Below are positions 16,523 to 23,376 of a DNA stretch of 42,649 nucleotides, piece after piece. The translations under genes and the position numbers were made by a program. The stretch's first letter is position 1; every line of letters begins with the position of its first letter. Under the pieces are notes generated by a model. The model searched no databases and was not told the DNA's origin. It was given only the letters and a program-made list of their open reading frames with translations. The stretch comes from Candidatus Yanofskyibacteriota bacterium (GTDB lineage: Bacteria > Patescibacteriota > Minisyncoccia > 2-02-FULL-40-12 > GWA2-44-9), in the NCBI GenBank assembly GCA_016181045.1, contig JACPAB010000005.1, positions 1-42,649 on the forward strand, read 5' to 3'.

Positions 16523-16921
16523 CTACCCTCTCTTATATTCGAAAGAAATGTGCGGATGGGCTTTGACGAGTTTGTCGAACGAGTCAACATCTCCCAGCAT
16601 TCTCAAGACCTCTCCGAATATGCGCTGATCGCTCATTTGGCCATGGTGGTATTTCACACCCTCGGGCCTCGTATCCCCGCGCAGTATTACATACAGCACG
16701 ATTCTCGGATCTAGAATATATTCCGGACCGCGTAATTCAATTCCTGAATATTTCGCTATCTCCCTGACTTGACCTACTCTGGACTGAATCGAGCCGCTGT
16801 TCTCGAACACGATGATTCGGCACATGTCGGGCATCCTACCGATGGCGCTCCGAAAATCCGTTTCATTGATAATTCCACCCAATTCCAGATAACACCGGTA
16901 ACCGACTTCGGCCCCGCTCAT
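16523..16921 (-). CDS. Unknown 132-residue cytoplasmic protein
   Basis: A good ribosome site (AAGGAA) precedes the ATG and a clear terminator follows the stop, so it is a real single-gene unit. The protein is mixed alpha/beta with no membrane segment (e.g. MCRIIVFENSGSIQSRVGQVREIAKYSGIELRGPEYILDPRIVLYVILRGD). It is divergent from the LexA-methyltransferase gene and shares its 104-bp intergenic region. I do not recognise a family. Confidence 0.6.
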   Translation of the reverse strand: MSGAEVGYRCYLELGGIINETDFRSAIGRMPDMCRIIVFENSGSIQSRVGQVREIAKYSGIELRGPEYILDPRIVLYVILRGDTRPEGVKYHHGQMSDQRIFGEVLRMLGDVDSFDKLVKAHPHISFEYKRG

Positions 16922-16994
16922 ACATATTCCTTTTTAAACAACCCTACGCACACACTATCACAACCGATTCTAATAGAAAAACAATTGTGGATAA

Positions 16995-17019
16995 CTTTCG
17001 GGTTTCTTTCGGGTATAAT
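16995..17019 (+). promoter_or_regulatory. Promoter and putative LexA operator of the LexA-methyltransferase gene
   Basis: A perfect TATAAT (17014-17019) lies 6 nt before the ATG, so the mRNA is effectively leaderless. Two copies of CTTTCGGGT (16995-17003 and 17006-17014) are spaced by exactly 11 bp and run into the -10 box. The TTTC-N7-TTTC layout recalls the GTTC-N7-GTTC direct-repeat LexA box of alphaproteobacteria. Autoregulation is inferred from this. Confidence 0.5.
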
Positions 17020-17025
17020 AAAAGT

Positions 17026-18480
17026 ATGACATTAACACCGAAGCAAAAACAAATTCTTGATTTCATAAAAACATATTCTGACAAAAAGGGGTTCTCTCCT
17101 ATTCACGAAGAGATCGCCAAAAAGTTTAAACTCGCTATCTCTACCATTCACGAACACCTCTCTGCCCTAGAAAGAAAGGGCTACATCAAAAAAGACCCCG
17201 GCCATGCCCGAACAATTGAGGCAATCAGTCCAAATAAAAATTCCGGTCTGGTCAAAATCCCCCTCCTCGGCACCATCGCCGCCGGCCAACCCATTGAAGC
17301 CATACAAACAAATGAAACGATAGCCGTTCCCAAAAGCAAAATTAAGCCGGGTAATATTTACGCCCTAAGGGCGGTTGGTAGTAGTATGGTGGATGAAAAT
17401 ATAAATGACGGTGATGTGGTTTTAGTAAGACAACAGTCGGTGGCTGAAAACGGAGAAAAAGTCGTGGCACTTTTAGATAACTATGGGGCAACTCTTAAGA
17501 AATTTTACAAAGAACAGGGGCATATACGACTACAACCAGCCAACAAAGACATGGAGCCGCTTATTATTAGAAATGGCAAAGATATTTCGGTACAAGGAAT
17601 AGTGCTTGATGTCATAAGAGAAGAAAATTATCCAACAATTAATTTCCCGCAACCGCGAGAATATAAAGATCATAAAAAACTCCCCCTTAATAAAATAATC
17701 TGCGGTAACGCAATAGAAGTCATGGAGAAATTTCCTTCTAATTCGGTTGATATTGTGGTCACCTCGCCACCGTATGACGCAGTACGCGACTACAAGGGGT
17801 TTTCTCTTGATTTGCATGCAGCAGGAAAAGAAATACATCGCGTCCTAAAAGATGGTGGTATCGCAGCTATGGTTATCCAAGATCAGACAAAGAACTTTGG
17901 GAAAACGCTAACATCTTTCAGAACAATCGTGGACTGGTGTGACAACATTGGATTTAAACTTTTTGAAACAGTAATTTATAGAAAATATGGAGCAGAAGGT
18001 GCGTGGTGGAACAAACGTTTCCGCGTAGACCACGAGTATATCCCAGTCTTCTTAAAAGGAGACCGGCCTCGATACTTCAACAAAGAGCATTTGAAGATTC
18101 CCTCAAAACACGGGGGTAAAACAATGACAGGCGGAGGAACGCGGCTTACGAATGGGGTTCGTATAGCAACTCGCGCAATAACAATAAATCCGATGAAATG
18201 CCGTGGGACAATCTGGGAATATCTAACTGCTGGCGACGGAAGCCGACTAAAGCACCTGCATCCAGCAACATTTCCAAACCAGCTCCCCTACGACTTTATT
18301 CGGTGCTTCTGCCCAGCAAGCGGAGTTGTGCTAGACCCATTTATCGGTAGTGGGACTACTGCAGTAGCAGCAAAGAACCTCAATAGAAGCTACATCGGCA
18401 TAGACATAGCCAAGGAATATTGTGAGATTGCCGAAAAAAGAATTAAGATCGAAACGCCTTCGCAAAACAAACTAATTTAG
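17026..18480 (+). CDS. LexA repressor fused to a site-specific DNA methyltransferase
   Basis: One uninterrupted 484-codon frame. Residues 1-68 are the LexA winged helix (LTPKQKQILDFIKTYSDKKG..., STIHEHLSALERKGYI). Residues ~75-200 are the S24 peptidase domain with cleavage site Ala86-Gly87 (LGTIAAGQP), catalytic Ser120 (GSSMVDENINDGD) and Lys158 (GATLKKF). Residues ~220-475 are a beta-class amino-methyltransferase: TSPPYD (246-251, catalytic motif IV) precedes DPFIGSGTT (437-445, SAM-binding motif I). TSPPY fits an N4-cytosine or N6-adenine enzyme. The start at 17026 is set by LexA homology; a GTG at 16987 overlaps the promoter. RecA-stimulated self-cleavage would separate the DNA-binding domain from the methyltransferase; this is inference. 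Confidence 0.9.
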   Translation: MTLTPKQKQILDFIKTYSDKKGFSPIHEEIAKKFKLAISTIHEHLSALERKGYIKKDPGHARTIEAISPNKNSGLVKIPLLGTIAAGQPIEAIQTNETIAVPKSKIKPGNIYALRAVGSSMVDENINDGDVVLVRQQSVAENGEKVVALLDNYGATLKKFYKEQGHIRLQPANKDMEPLIIRNGKDISVQGIVLDVIREENYPTINFPQPREYKDHKKLPLNKIICGNAIEVMEKFPSNSVDIVVTSPPYDAVRDYKGFSLDLHAAGKEIHRVLKDGGIAAMVIQDQTKNFGKTLTSFRTIVDWCDNIGFKLFETVIYRKYGAEGAWWNKRFRVDHEYIPVFLKGDRPRYFNKEHLKIPSKHGGKTMTGGGTRLTNGVRIATRAITINPMKCRGTIWEYLTAGDGSRLKHLHPATFPNQLPYDFIRCFCPASGVVLDPFIGSGTTAVAAKNLNRSYIGIDIAKEYCEIAEKRIKIETPSQNKLI

Positions 18481-19442
18481 GGTAATTTGTCTGGACTCTC
18501 TAATGCATACTCAAATCCAGAGGCGGTTGCACTTCTAATAACAAAAGATAGTGGGTTTTGAGCTAATACAATATCGTAATTACTCTGCGTAGGACTGTCC
18601 CCTCCTTTAGTAAATTTATAGAGAGAAAAATTTTCCCAGGTCCAATCTTCATCTTTATACTCCCAGTCAGTTGAAGCCGAAAGTAGATTTATAAACTTTT
18701 TGACTTTTTCTTTTTCGGCTTGTTTTATATTGTATAGGTCCTTAGTTTTATCCAGGTTCTTGGGAATTCCGCTTGTATCTGAAATATAAAGTTTATCTCC
18801 ACCTCTTTTTCCTTTTCCTATAAGGCCTATATCAGTAAAAACTTTTTTAAGATTTAACATTAAGATTCTCAACGCGTGTTTATCTATATAAAACATCTTA
18901 TTCAAAACATTATCCTTATCACTGATCCCTAAATACTGAAACCAGTCCAAACAATTTTCTGGGTAATTAAATAGATTTTTAAAGGTTCCGTCTGTATAAA
19001 GTAAAGTGGGGACTGCTTTGTCTGGAATGGAGATCTTCAGGTCCGACCCTATTATGCTCAGTAATAAATGAATAGTTCCTAATGGATACTTCAGCTTAAA
19101 ATTGGTTTTCATGTCGTAGTTTCTCATTATATTTGGCTGAATACACTGATCATAATTACTCCAATTGGAGGGGGTCTTTGCTTTATTCAACAAAACCATA
19201 TGATGCCCGATGCTTTTTATATCTTTTCTAAAAATATCAATATCCAAGAATACACAATCTTTAGCAGACAACCCCTTCTCCAATATGAGTAATTTGCCAT
19301 CATAAAATCCTTTTATTTTCCACCCCAAATAATGAGACATCAGCAATCCACACAAAAGCCCGTCACTATCTGGACTTAAAATGCAATTCTTACCTCTCTC
19401 AAATACCCAAGGGTAGTTCTTCTTTACTTCGCTAATTTTCAT
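18477..19442 (-). CDS. DHH-phosphoesterase-like protein convergent with the LexA-methyltransferase
   Basis: The 321-residue protein is preceded by TAGGA at good spacing. Its first part resembles DHH-superfamily proteins: ILSPDSDGLLCGLL (DxDG at 25-28, motif I), VFLDIDIF (motif II) and SIGHHMV (motif III, with Gly for the first Asp of DHH). The rest (e.g. TLLYTDGTFKNLFNYPENCLDWFQYLG, WTWENFSLYKF) is not recognised. It is distinctly AT-rich. Its TAA and the TAG of the methyltransferase gene overlap in TTAG. It could be a nuclease partner of the methyltransferase, a phosphoesterase, or unrelated; the family call is weak. Confidence 0.5.
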   Translation of the reverse strand: MKISEVKKNYPWVFERGKNCILSPDSDGLLCGLLMSHYLGWKIKGFYDGKLLILEKGLSAKDCVFLDIDIFRKDIKSIGHHMVLLNKAKTPSNWSNYDQCIQPNIMRNYDMKTNFKLKYPLGTIHLLLSIIGSDLKISIPDKAVPTLLYTDGTFKNLFNYPENCLDWFQYLGISDKDNVLNKMFYIDKHALRILMLNLKKVFTDIGLIGKGKRGGDKLYISDTSGIPKNLDKTKDLYNIKQAEKEKVKKFINLLSASTDWEYKDEDWTWENFSLYKFTKGGDSPTQSNYDIVLAQNPLSFVIRSATASGFEYALESPDKLP

Positions 19443-19484
19443 ATTTAGAATCCTACTCTGTAATCGTTCTGAAGACAAATCGTC

Positions 19485-20501
19485 TCAAAAATGCCCATAA
19501 CAACAGTTCTCTCGGAAATTCGGCTGGCGGAGGGAGAGGAGGTTGATGATGGCGTTCGGACGCCAGTCATAGGCCAGAGCGAGAGCGGAGATGTCCTGGC
19601 CTTTTTCGTTGATGGCTTGGACCATTACCGGTTCGGCCCGGCCGATGGCGTAGGCCACAGAGACGAGGCACTGCTTGGCTTTGTCGTGAGCGACGAGCTC
19701 CTTGGCAACATGGCGGGCCATGTATGCGCCGGAGCGGTCAACTTTGGTCGCGTCTTTTCCTGAAAAGCATCCCCCGCCGTGCGGAATAAGGCCGCCGTAT
19801 GTGTCCACCATGATTTTCCTTCCCGTCAGGCCTGTGTCGGCTTCAAAACCTCCCCGCACAAACTTCCCCGTTGGATTCACAAGTATCTCGACATTCTCAT
19901 ATTCTTGAGAATATGAGAATGTCGGTTTGATAAGTTTTTCTGTGATGGCCTCGCGTATCTCACTTTGTTCGATACCTTCGGAATGCTGGGTGCTGACAAG
20001 AATCGTTTTGACTTTGCCGTCCTGAATTGTCACCTGGGTTTTACCATCGGGACGGAGCCAGGGCAAAACCGAACTCCGACGCAAGTTCTCAAGGCCTTTA
20101 GCCAGCCGATGAGCAAGCACGACTCCAAGCGGAAGGAATTCCGGCGTCTCGTCGGTAGCATAGCCATACATTATGCCCTGATCTCCCGCTCCTCCGGTAT
20201 CCACGCCTTGAGCGATATCGGGTGATTGCTTAACTATATTTACAATAACCTTGAGCTCGTCGGTGTAGCCGATGTCGGCATACACGCGCCTGGCTACGGC
20301 TTCATAGTCAACGTCGGCTTTGCTCGTAATTTCCCCGCCAACGACCAAAAGGCCATGGCTTCCGAATGTCTCCACCGCAACCCGGCTGAACGGGTCCTGC
20401 TTCAAACACTCGTCCAGGATTGCGTCCGATATTTGGTCGCAGACCTTGTCGGGATGCCCCGACGTAACACTCTCCACGGTATATGTTCTTGGTACGAACA
20501 T
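19485..20501 (-). CDS. metK: S-adenosylmethionine synthetase
   Basis: 338 residues, slightly shorter than the usual ~380. It begins YTVESVTSGHPDKVCDQISDAILD (ATP-binding His in GHPDK) and contains GAGDQGIMYGYA and the GGGCFSGKD loop, all diagnostic of MetK. It makes SAM from methionine and ATP. The DNA methyltransferase next door uses SAM, and a SAM-I riboswitch with terminator lies directly upstream, so SAM should switch the gene off. Confidence 0.95.
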   Translation of the reverse strand: MFVPRTYTVESVTSGHPDKVCDQISDAILDECLKQDPFSRVAVETFGSHGLLVVGGEITSKADVDYEAVARRVYADIGYTDELKVIVNIVKQSPDIAQGVDTGGAGDQGIMYGYATDETPEFLPLGVVLAHRLAKGLENLRRSSVLPWLRPDGKTQVTIQDGKVKTILVSTQHSEGIEQSEIREAITEKLIKPTFSYSQEYENVEILVNPTGKFVRGGFEADTGLTGRKIMVDTYGGLIPHGGGCFSGKDATKVDRSGAYMARHVAKELVAHDKAKQCLVSVAYAIGRAEPVMVQAINEKGQDISALALAYDWRPNAIINLLSLRQPNFRENCCYGHF

Positions 20502-20521
20502 TTTTGTGTGTCTTGTAAAAG

Positions 20522-20550
20522 GAAAAATCTTTCCGGCGGAAAGATTTTTC
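20522..20550 (-). terminator. Riboswitch terminator ahead of metK
   Basis: 14-bp perfect stem (20522-20535 with 20537-20550) ending in a T-rich run on the minus strand (GATTTTTCCTTTT), about 20 nt before the metK ATG. Its 5' arm contains ATCTTTCC, which can instead pair with GGAAAGAT at 20569-20576 at the 3' edge of the aptamer, giving the usual antiterminator alternative. Confidence 0.8.
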
Positions 20551-20566
20551 TTATTTAAGAAGACGA

Positions 20567-20709
20567 TTATCTTTCCCTTCTCGGAGTGGTCTCCTGACCG
20601 TGCTTTAGCCGGTCAAGGAACTCTGTCGGGCTGGAGTTGGCACCGTTTTCTTTTTTTAGAATGGTTGCCGGCGGGTCGCAGGGCCAGTCCCTCGCCGCCT
20701 CTCGATAAC
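20567..20709 (-). promoter_or_regulatory. SAM-I riboswitch (S-box) controlling metK
   Basis: Read on the minus strand the segment shows the S-box core in order: TATCGAGAG, GGCGAGGGACTGGCCC, CCGGCAACC, an A-rich loop, GGTGCCAACTCCAGC, GACAG, and a P4 hairpin (TCCTTGACCG...CGGTCAGGAGA). This agrees with the conserved SAM-I aptamer. Together with the terminator at 20522-20550 it predicts transcription stop when SAM is high. Confidence 0.9.
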
Positions 20710-20741
20710 TATTTGGTTGTACTCTCAATATAACATACCGA

Positions 20742-20954
20742 CTACAAAATATCCACAATCTTCTGCCTTGAAATGCGTCCGGAAACGATTCGGACATTCG
20801 GAGTGTGGAAATATTCTGAAAGCGCTTTCACAACGGCCCGATTCGCTCGGCCTTGGACGGGAGGTTCTTTGACTGAAACAACAAAATTCTGGTCATCGAT
20901 CTTCTCGACTTTATTTTCATTCGAATTCGGCTTGGCTTTGACGTTTATTCTCAT
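20742..20954 (-). CDS. DUF167/YggU family protein
   Basis: A 70-residue protein with the family pattern INVKAKPNSNENKV, VSVKEPPVQGRANRAVVKALSEYF and IVSGRISRQKIVDI. Function in bacteria is unknown. The ATG would have overlapped the stop of the upstream gene as TAATG before the MITE-like element was inserted; 12 nt now separate the start codon from the element. Confidence 0.85.
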   Translation of the reverse strand: MRINVKAKPNSNENKVEKIDDQNFVVSVKEPPVQGRANRAVVKALSEYFHTPNVRIVSGRISRQKIVDIL

Positions 20955-20966
20955 TACTTATTCTCG

Positions 20967-21046
20967 TCCCGTTAGAAATTAATTTCGCTTCAAATATGGA
21001 GCATGGTCAAAAAATAGCTACGTTAAGCAGGATATTTCTAACGGGA
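20967..21046. mobile_element. MITE-like element 2 (80 bp) with TCCCGTTAGAA ends
   Basis: Perfect 13-bp terminal inverted repeats (20967-20979 TCCCGTTAGAAAT and 21034-21046), flanked by CTCG direct repeats (20963-20966 and 21047-21050). Removing the element and one repeat rejoins two genes in a TAATG overlap, strong evidence for a true insertion with 4-bp target duplication. Confidence 0.8.
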
Positions 21047-21523
21047 CTCGTGGCGCCGGCTTTCCTCGTTCCGGTCAAGGGCTGTTTCCATTACCTCAAG
21101 CTCCCCTTCCAATCTTTCCCTGATCTGGCTCATCGGAGTATCCAGATCGCGGCCTTTTGTTTTCATCAATATCAGCGTGCTTGAGGCGGCTTCCAGATAG
21201 CCCAGCAACCGTTGGGCCGTTGCGGCTTCCTTTTGAGCAACATCGTGCAATTCGGCGGCGGCCTCATCCGTAGCCCGGCCTTGAGCGGTCTCTTTGGCGT
21301 ACGCGATGGTCTGCCTCAATTCCCTCTTTCGTTCTTCGATGGTCAAGATGGCTTCCGAAAGCGTTGTATCGGAATTTATCTTATTCTCTTGTTTTAACGC
21401 ATCCAAAGCCCACAAGGTTTTGCGGGTCCGCTCTTCGGGTTCTATCTTTCTGCCTTCGTCCTCTACCAACCTCCCGAACTCCTGGATCAGCTCGGAGTCA
21501 ATCTTCAGTGTTTCTTTGGGCAT
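21038..21523 (-). CDS. Helical protein of unknown function, C-terminus altered by MITE insertion
   Basis: 161 residues, wholly helical and charged (EEERTRKTLWALDALKQENK..., LSEAILTIEERKRELRQTIAYAKETAQ), without membrane segments or known motif. The last codons and the stop (TCC CGT TAG) come from the inverted repeat of the inserted element. Without the insertion the frame would read ...RRHENK and stop, so only the last residues changed (SR instead of NK). A cytoplasmic coiled-coil or adaptor is possible. Confidence 0.6.
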   Translation of the reverse strand: MPKETLKIDSELIQEFGRLVEDEGRKIEPEERTRKTLWALDALKQENKINSDTTLSEAILTIEERKRELRQTIAYAKETAQGRATDEAAAELHDVAQKEAATAQRLLGYLEAASSTLILMKTKGRDLDTPMSQIRERLEGELEVMETALDRNEESRRHESR

Positions 21524-21562
21524 AGCTGTACTAATGTATCACTTCTCCGCGAAAAACAAAAA

Positions 21563-21577
21563 CCGCGCGAAGCGCGG
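21563..21577 (-). terminator. Intrinsic terminator after the 112-residue unknown gene
   Basis: CCGCGC/GCGCGG stem with a 3-nt loop, then TTTTTGTTTTT on the minus strand. Confidence 0.85.
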
Positions 21578-21656
21578 CAAAATCTTTAACTCTCCTTTCG
21601 GGCCAGCCCTTGAACCCGGGAATATCCACTTCGTCGGGCATTTCCTGTTATAAAAT

Positions 21657-21995
21657 TTACAACGCTCCATCTTTCCCGTCTTCAGGCGGTCCGTCCGCGG
21701 CGATGTGGAGCGAACGAAGGAATATTCTATCGTTGGCTTCTATTTCTTCCCGGGTCTTGGTCGAACCGGACAGGAGCTTGGGATTCAGGTCCATTCCGAA
21801 CAAAGAAGCTCTTTTTCTCCACCAATATGTGGTTCTTGTTATTATCGACCTCTCTTCTTCCGAGCCGGCGATATGTTCACAAAGCAGGATGTGGTCTCTT
21901 ATCTTTCTCAAGAAATCCTGGTCTACATCTTTGTTGGCGCGAAGCTGCCAGAATTGAGTATCCAGGAGTTCGAATTCCGGCAGAAGCTTCCTCAT
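21657..21995 (-). CDS. Unknown 112-residue protein
   Basis: Preceded by a near-perfect ribosome site (AGGAGGT) and followed by a terminator, so well supported as a gene. The protein is helical and charged (FLRKIRDHILLCEHIAGSEEERSIITRTTYWWRKRASLFGM) with no membrane helix or recognised family. A weak promoter (TTGATT, 17 nt, TATTTT) lies upstream. Confidence 0.6.
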   Translation of the reverse strand: MRKLLPEFELLDTQFWQLRANKDVDQDFLRKIRDHILLCEHIAGSEEERSIITRTTYWWRKRASLFGMDLNPKLLSGSTKTREEIEANDRIFLRSLHIAADGPPEDGKDGAL

Positions 21996-22077
21996 TGGGA
22001 CCTCCTGATTGGCAAAAAGCTGATACGGTTAAAATACCACGAATTTGGGGAGAAATCAATAAAAACCCTATTCGACA

Positions 22078-22464
22078 CTATCTAGGAGACATCCTTTTTG
22101 ATATCTCTTCAAGCTTGAGAACCAGGGCCTCGATTTCTTTATGCATCTCCCGCAAAGAAATTTCTTCCGCATCCAGTTCTTCTTTGGTCTTTTCGATTAG
22201 TTTTTTCTCTTTTCTTAGGCCGCTAAGTATTTGCTGGTCTCCTATAAAGAAGGATACGAAAAGCCCGATCATTAAAAGCACGCCGGTACTTATTAGTAAC
22301 GATACCGGACCGGTCAGCCAGGGGATCATATCCGCGGTATTCCAAACCCCCCGCCAGAACAGGACAACGGCTACCCCGCCGATGAAGGTATAGACAAGCG
22401 GATGCTTGCTAAGAGTGAACCGGACCCTATCTTCCAGGCGGTCAAAAAATTTAATTATTTTCAT
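22078..22464 (-). CDS. Membrane protein with two helices and a coiled-coil tail
   Basis: 128 residues: two membrane helices (~24-42 LVYTFIGGVAVVLFWRGVW and ~53-74 PVSLLISTGVLLMIGLFVSFF), then a long coiled coil (LRKEKKLIEKTKEELDAEEISLREMHKEIEALVLKLEEI). No family recognised. The promoter at 22479-22507 places the start of transcription within ~10 nt of the ATG. Confidence 0.65.
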   Translation of the reverse strand: MKIIKFFDRLEDRVRFTLSKHPLVYTFIGGVAVVLFWRGVWNTADMIPWLTGPVSLLISTGVLLMIGLFVSFFIGDQQILSGLRKEKKLIEKTKEELDAEEISLREMHKEIEALVLKLEEISKRMSPR

Positions 22465-22478
22465 ACTGAAGTCACGTA

Positions 22479-22507
22479 ATTATATCCATTTATACTAAGA
22501 TTGGCAA
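22479..22507 (-). promoter_or_regulatory. Promoter for the coiled-coil membrane protein
   Basis: TTGCCA (22502-22507), 17-nt spacer, perfect TATAAT (22479-22484) on the minus strand, 14 nt before the start codon at 22464: a near-leaderless mRNA. Confidence 0.7.
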
Positions 22508-22578
22508 AATAATTAGTTTTACTCTTTATAAATGTTTATTAATCCTAACCATTATAAAGATTATTAGTTATAAACACT

Positions 22579-23235
22579 TTATAAACTTCTTCGGATCCCC
22601 TCTATCCATCCGGCCATCTGCCGGGCCAACATGGAACTGGCCTTGACCCTAACTCTCAACAGGCCTAATTCCGACTTACCTGTTTTATAAAAATAGACTC
22701 TGGTAAAATACCCCTTAGAAAAACCTGTGATAGATGCCCAGTAATTTTTTATCCTATCCAAAGAATCTTTTTTATTTTTACCCAAGAAAATATCGAACAG
22801 TATCTCTTCGTCTCCTATTCTTCCTATATCTTTACGCCATTTCAAAAATAATTTAATAAGATACGGATCGGAGCTTGTGAAATTAATACCCTTGCGCAGG
22901 TCGCTTTCGTTTCCAAATTTCCAGTAAAGAACAATGCCCATCAACCAGAGTTCCCGTTTGGTAATGTCTCCGATCTTCTTAGCGGAAGAACGTTTTATGT
23001 CTTCCGTTTCACGCAAGATCCTTGCGGTTCTTTTTTCCGAATTCGACTTTGCGACCGCCGATCGCTTCGCTTTCAGTTTTTTGGCCTGCTCGTCCGAGAG
23101 TTCGATGTCTTTTAACCAATAAGCGATGGTCGATCTCGGGATATTGATGGAATTTTGGATGTCGGAATACGAAAATCCCTTCTTCCGGAGCTCAATCGCG
23201 ATGCCTTTTTTGAACCTAACGGGTGTTTGGACCAC
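22579..23235 (-). CDS. HTH protein with LAGLIDADG-endonuclease-like C-domain
   Basis: The 218-residue protein begins at GTG. Residues ~8-45 form a resolvase-like helix-turn-helix (KGIAIELRKKGFSYSDIQNSINIPRSTIAYWLKD), followed by a basic linker. ELWLMGIVLYWKFGNE and GINFTSSDPYLIKLFLKW then resemble a LAGLIDADG-type domain. Such HTH plus LAGLIDADG-like proteins are met in CPR genomes; whether they cut DNA or regulate genes is not known to me. It is AT-rich relative to the genes on its downstream side. Confidence 0.55.
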   Translation of the reverse strand: MVQTPVRFKKGIAIELRKKGFSYSDIQNSINIPRSTIAYWLKDIELSDEQAKKLKAKRSAVAKSNSEKRTARILRETEDIKRSSAKKIGDITKRELWLMGIVLYWKFGNESDLRKGINFTSSDPYLIKLFLKWRKDIGRIGDEEILFDIFLGKNKKDSLDRIKNYWASITGFSKGYFTRVYFYKTGKSELGLLRVRVKASSMLARQMAGWIEGIRRSL

Positions 23236-23376
23236 GGTATTTAGTTAATACTAATATACTATCAAAGTCCAATACAAATCGCAATAATAGCTGTGGATAA
23301 GCACTTTTAGGACGTTATCTTCTATCCCCCGCTGCTGGGTGTAGAGAAGCATACGTAAAGATAGAAATTATAATAC

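Noticed and set aside
16922-16985. A classical palindromic (Gram-positive or enterobacterial) LexA box upstream of the fusion gene
   Set aside because: No CGAAC-N4-GTTCG or CTGT-N8-ACAG match was found; only the direct repeat near the -10 box is supportable.
21530-21641. Small minus-strand ORF beginning MPDEVDIPGFKGWPERR
   Set aside because: It runs through a clear intrinsic terminator and its AGGA is too close to the ATG.
23236-23376. Regulatory RNA between the nucleoside hydrolase and HTH genes
   Set aside because: Only a DnaA-like 9-mer and AT-rich promoter-like words are visible; no stable structure could be supported.
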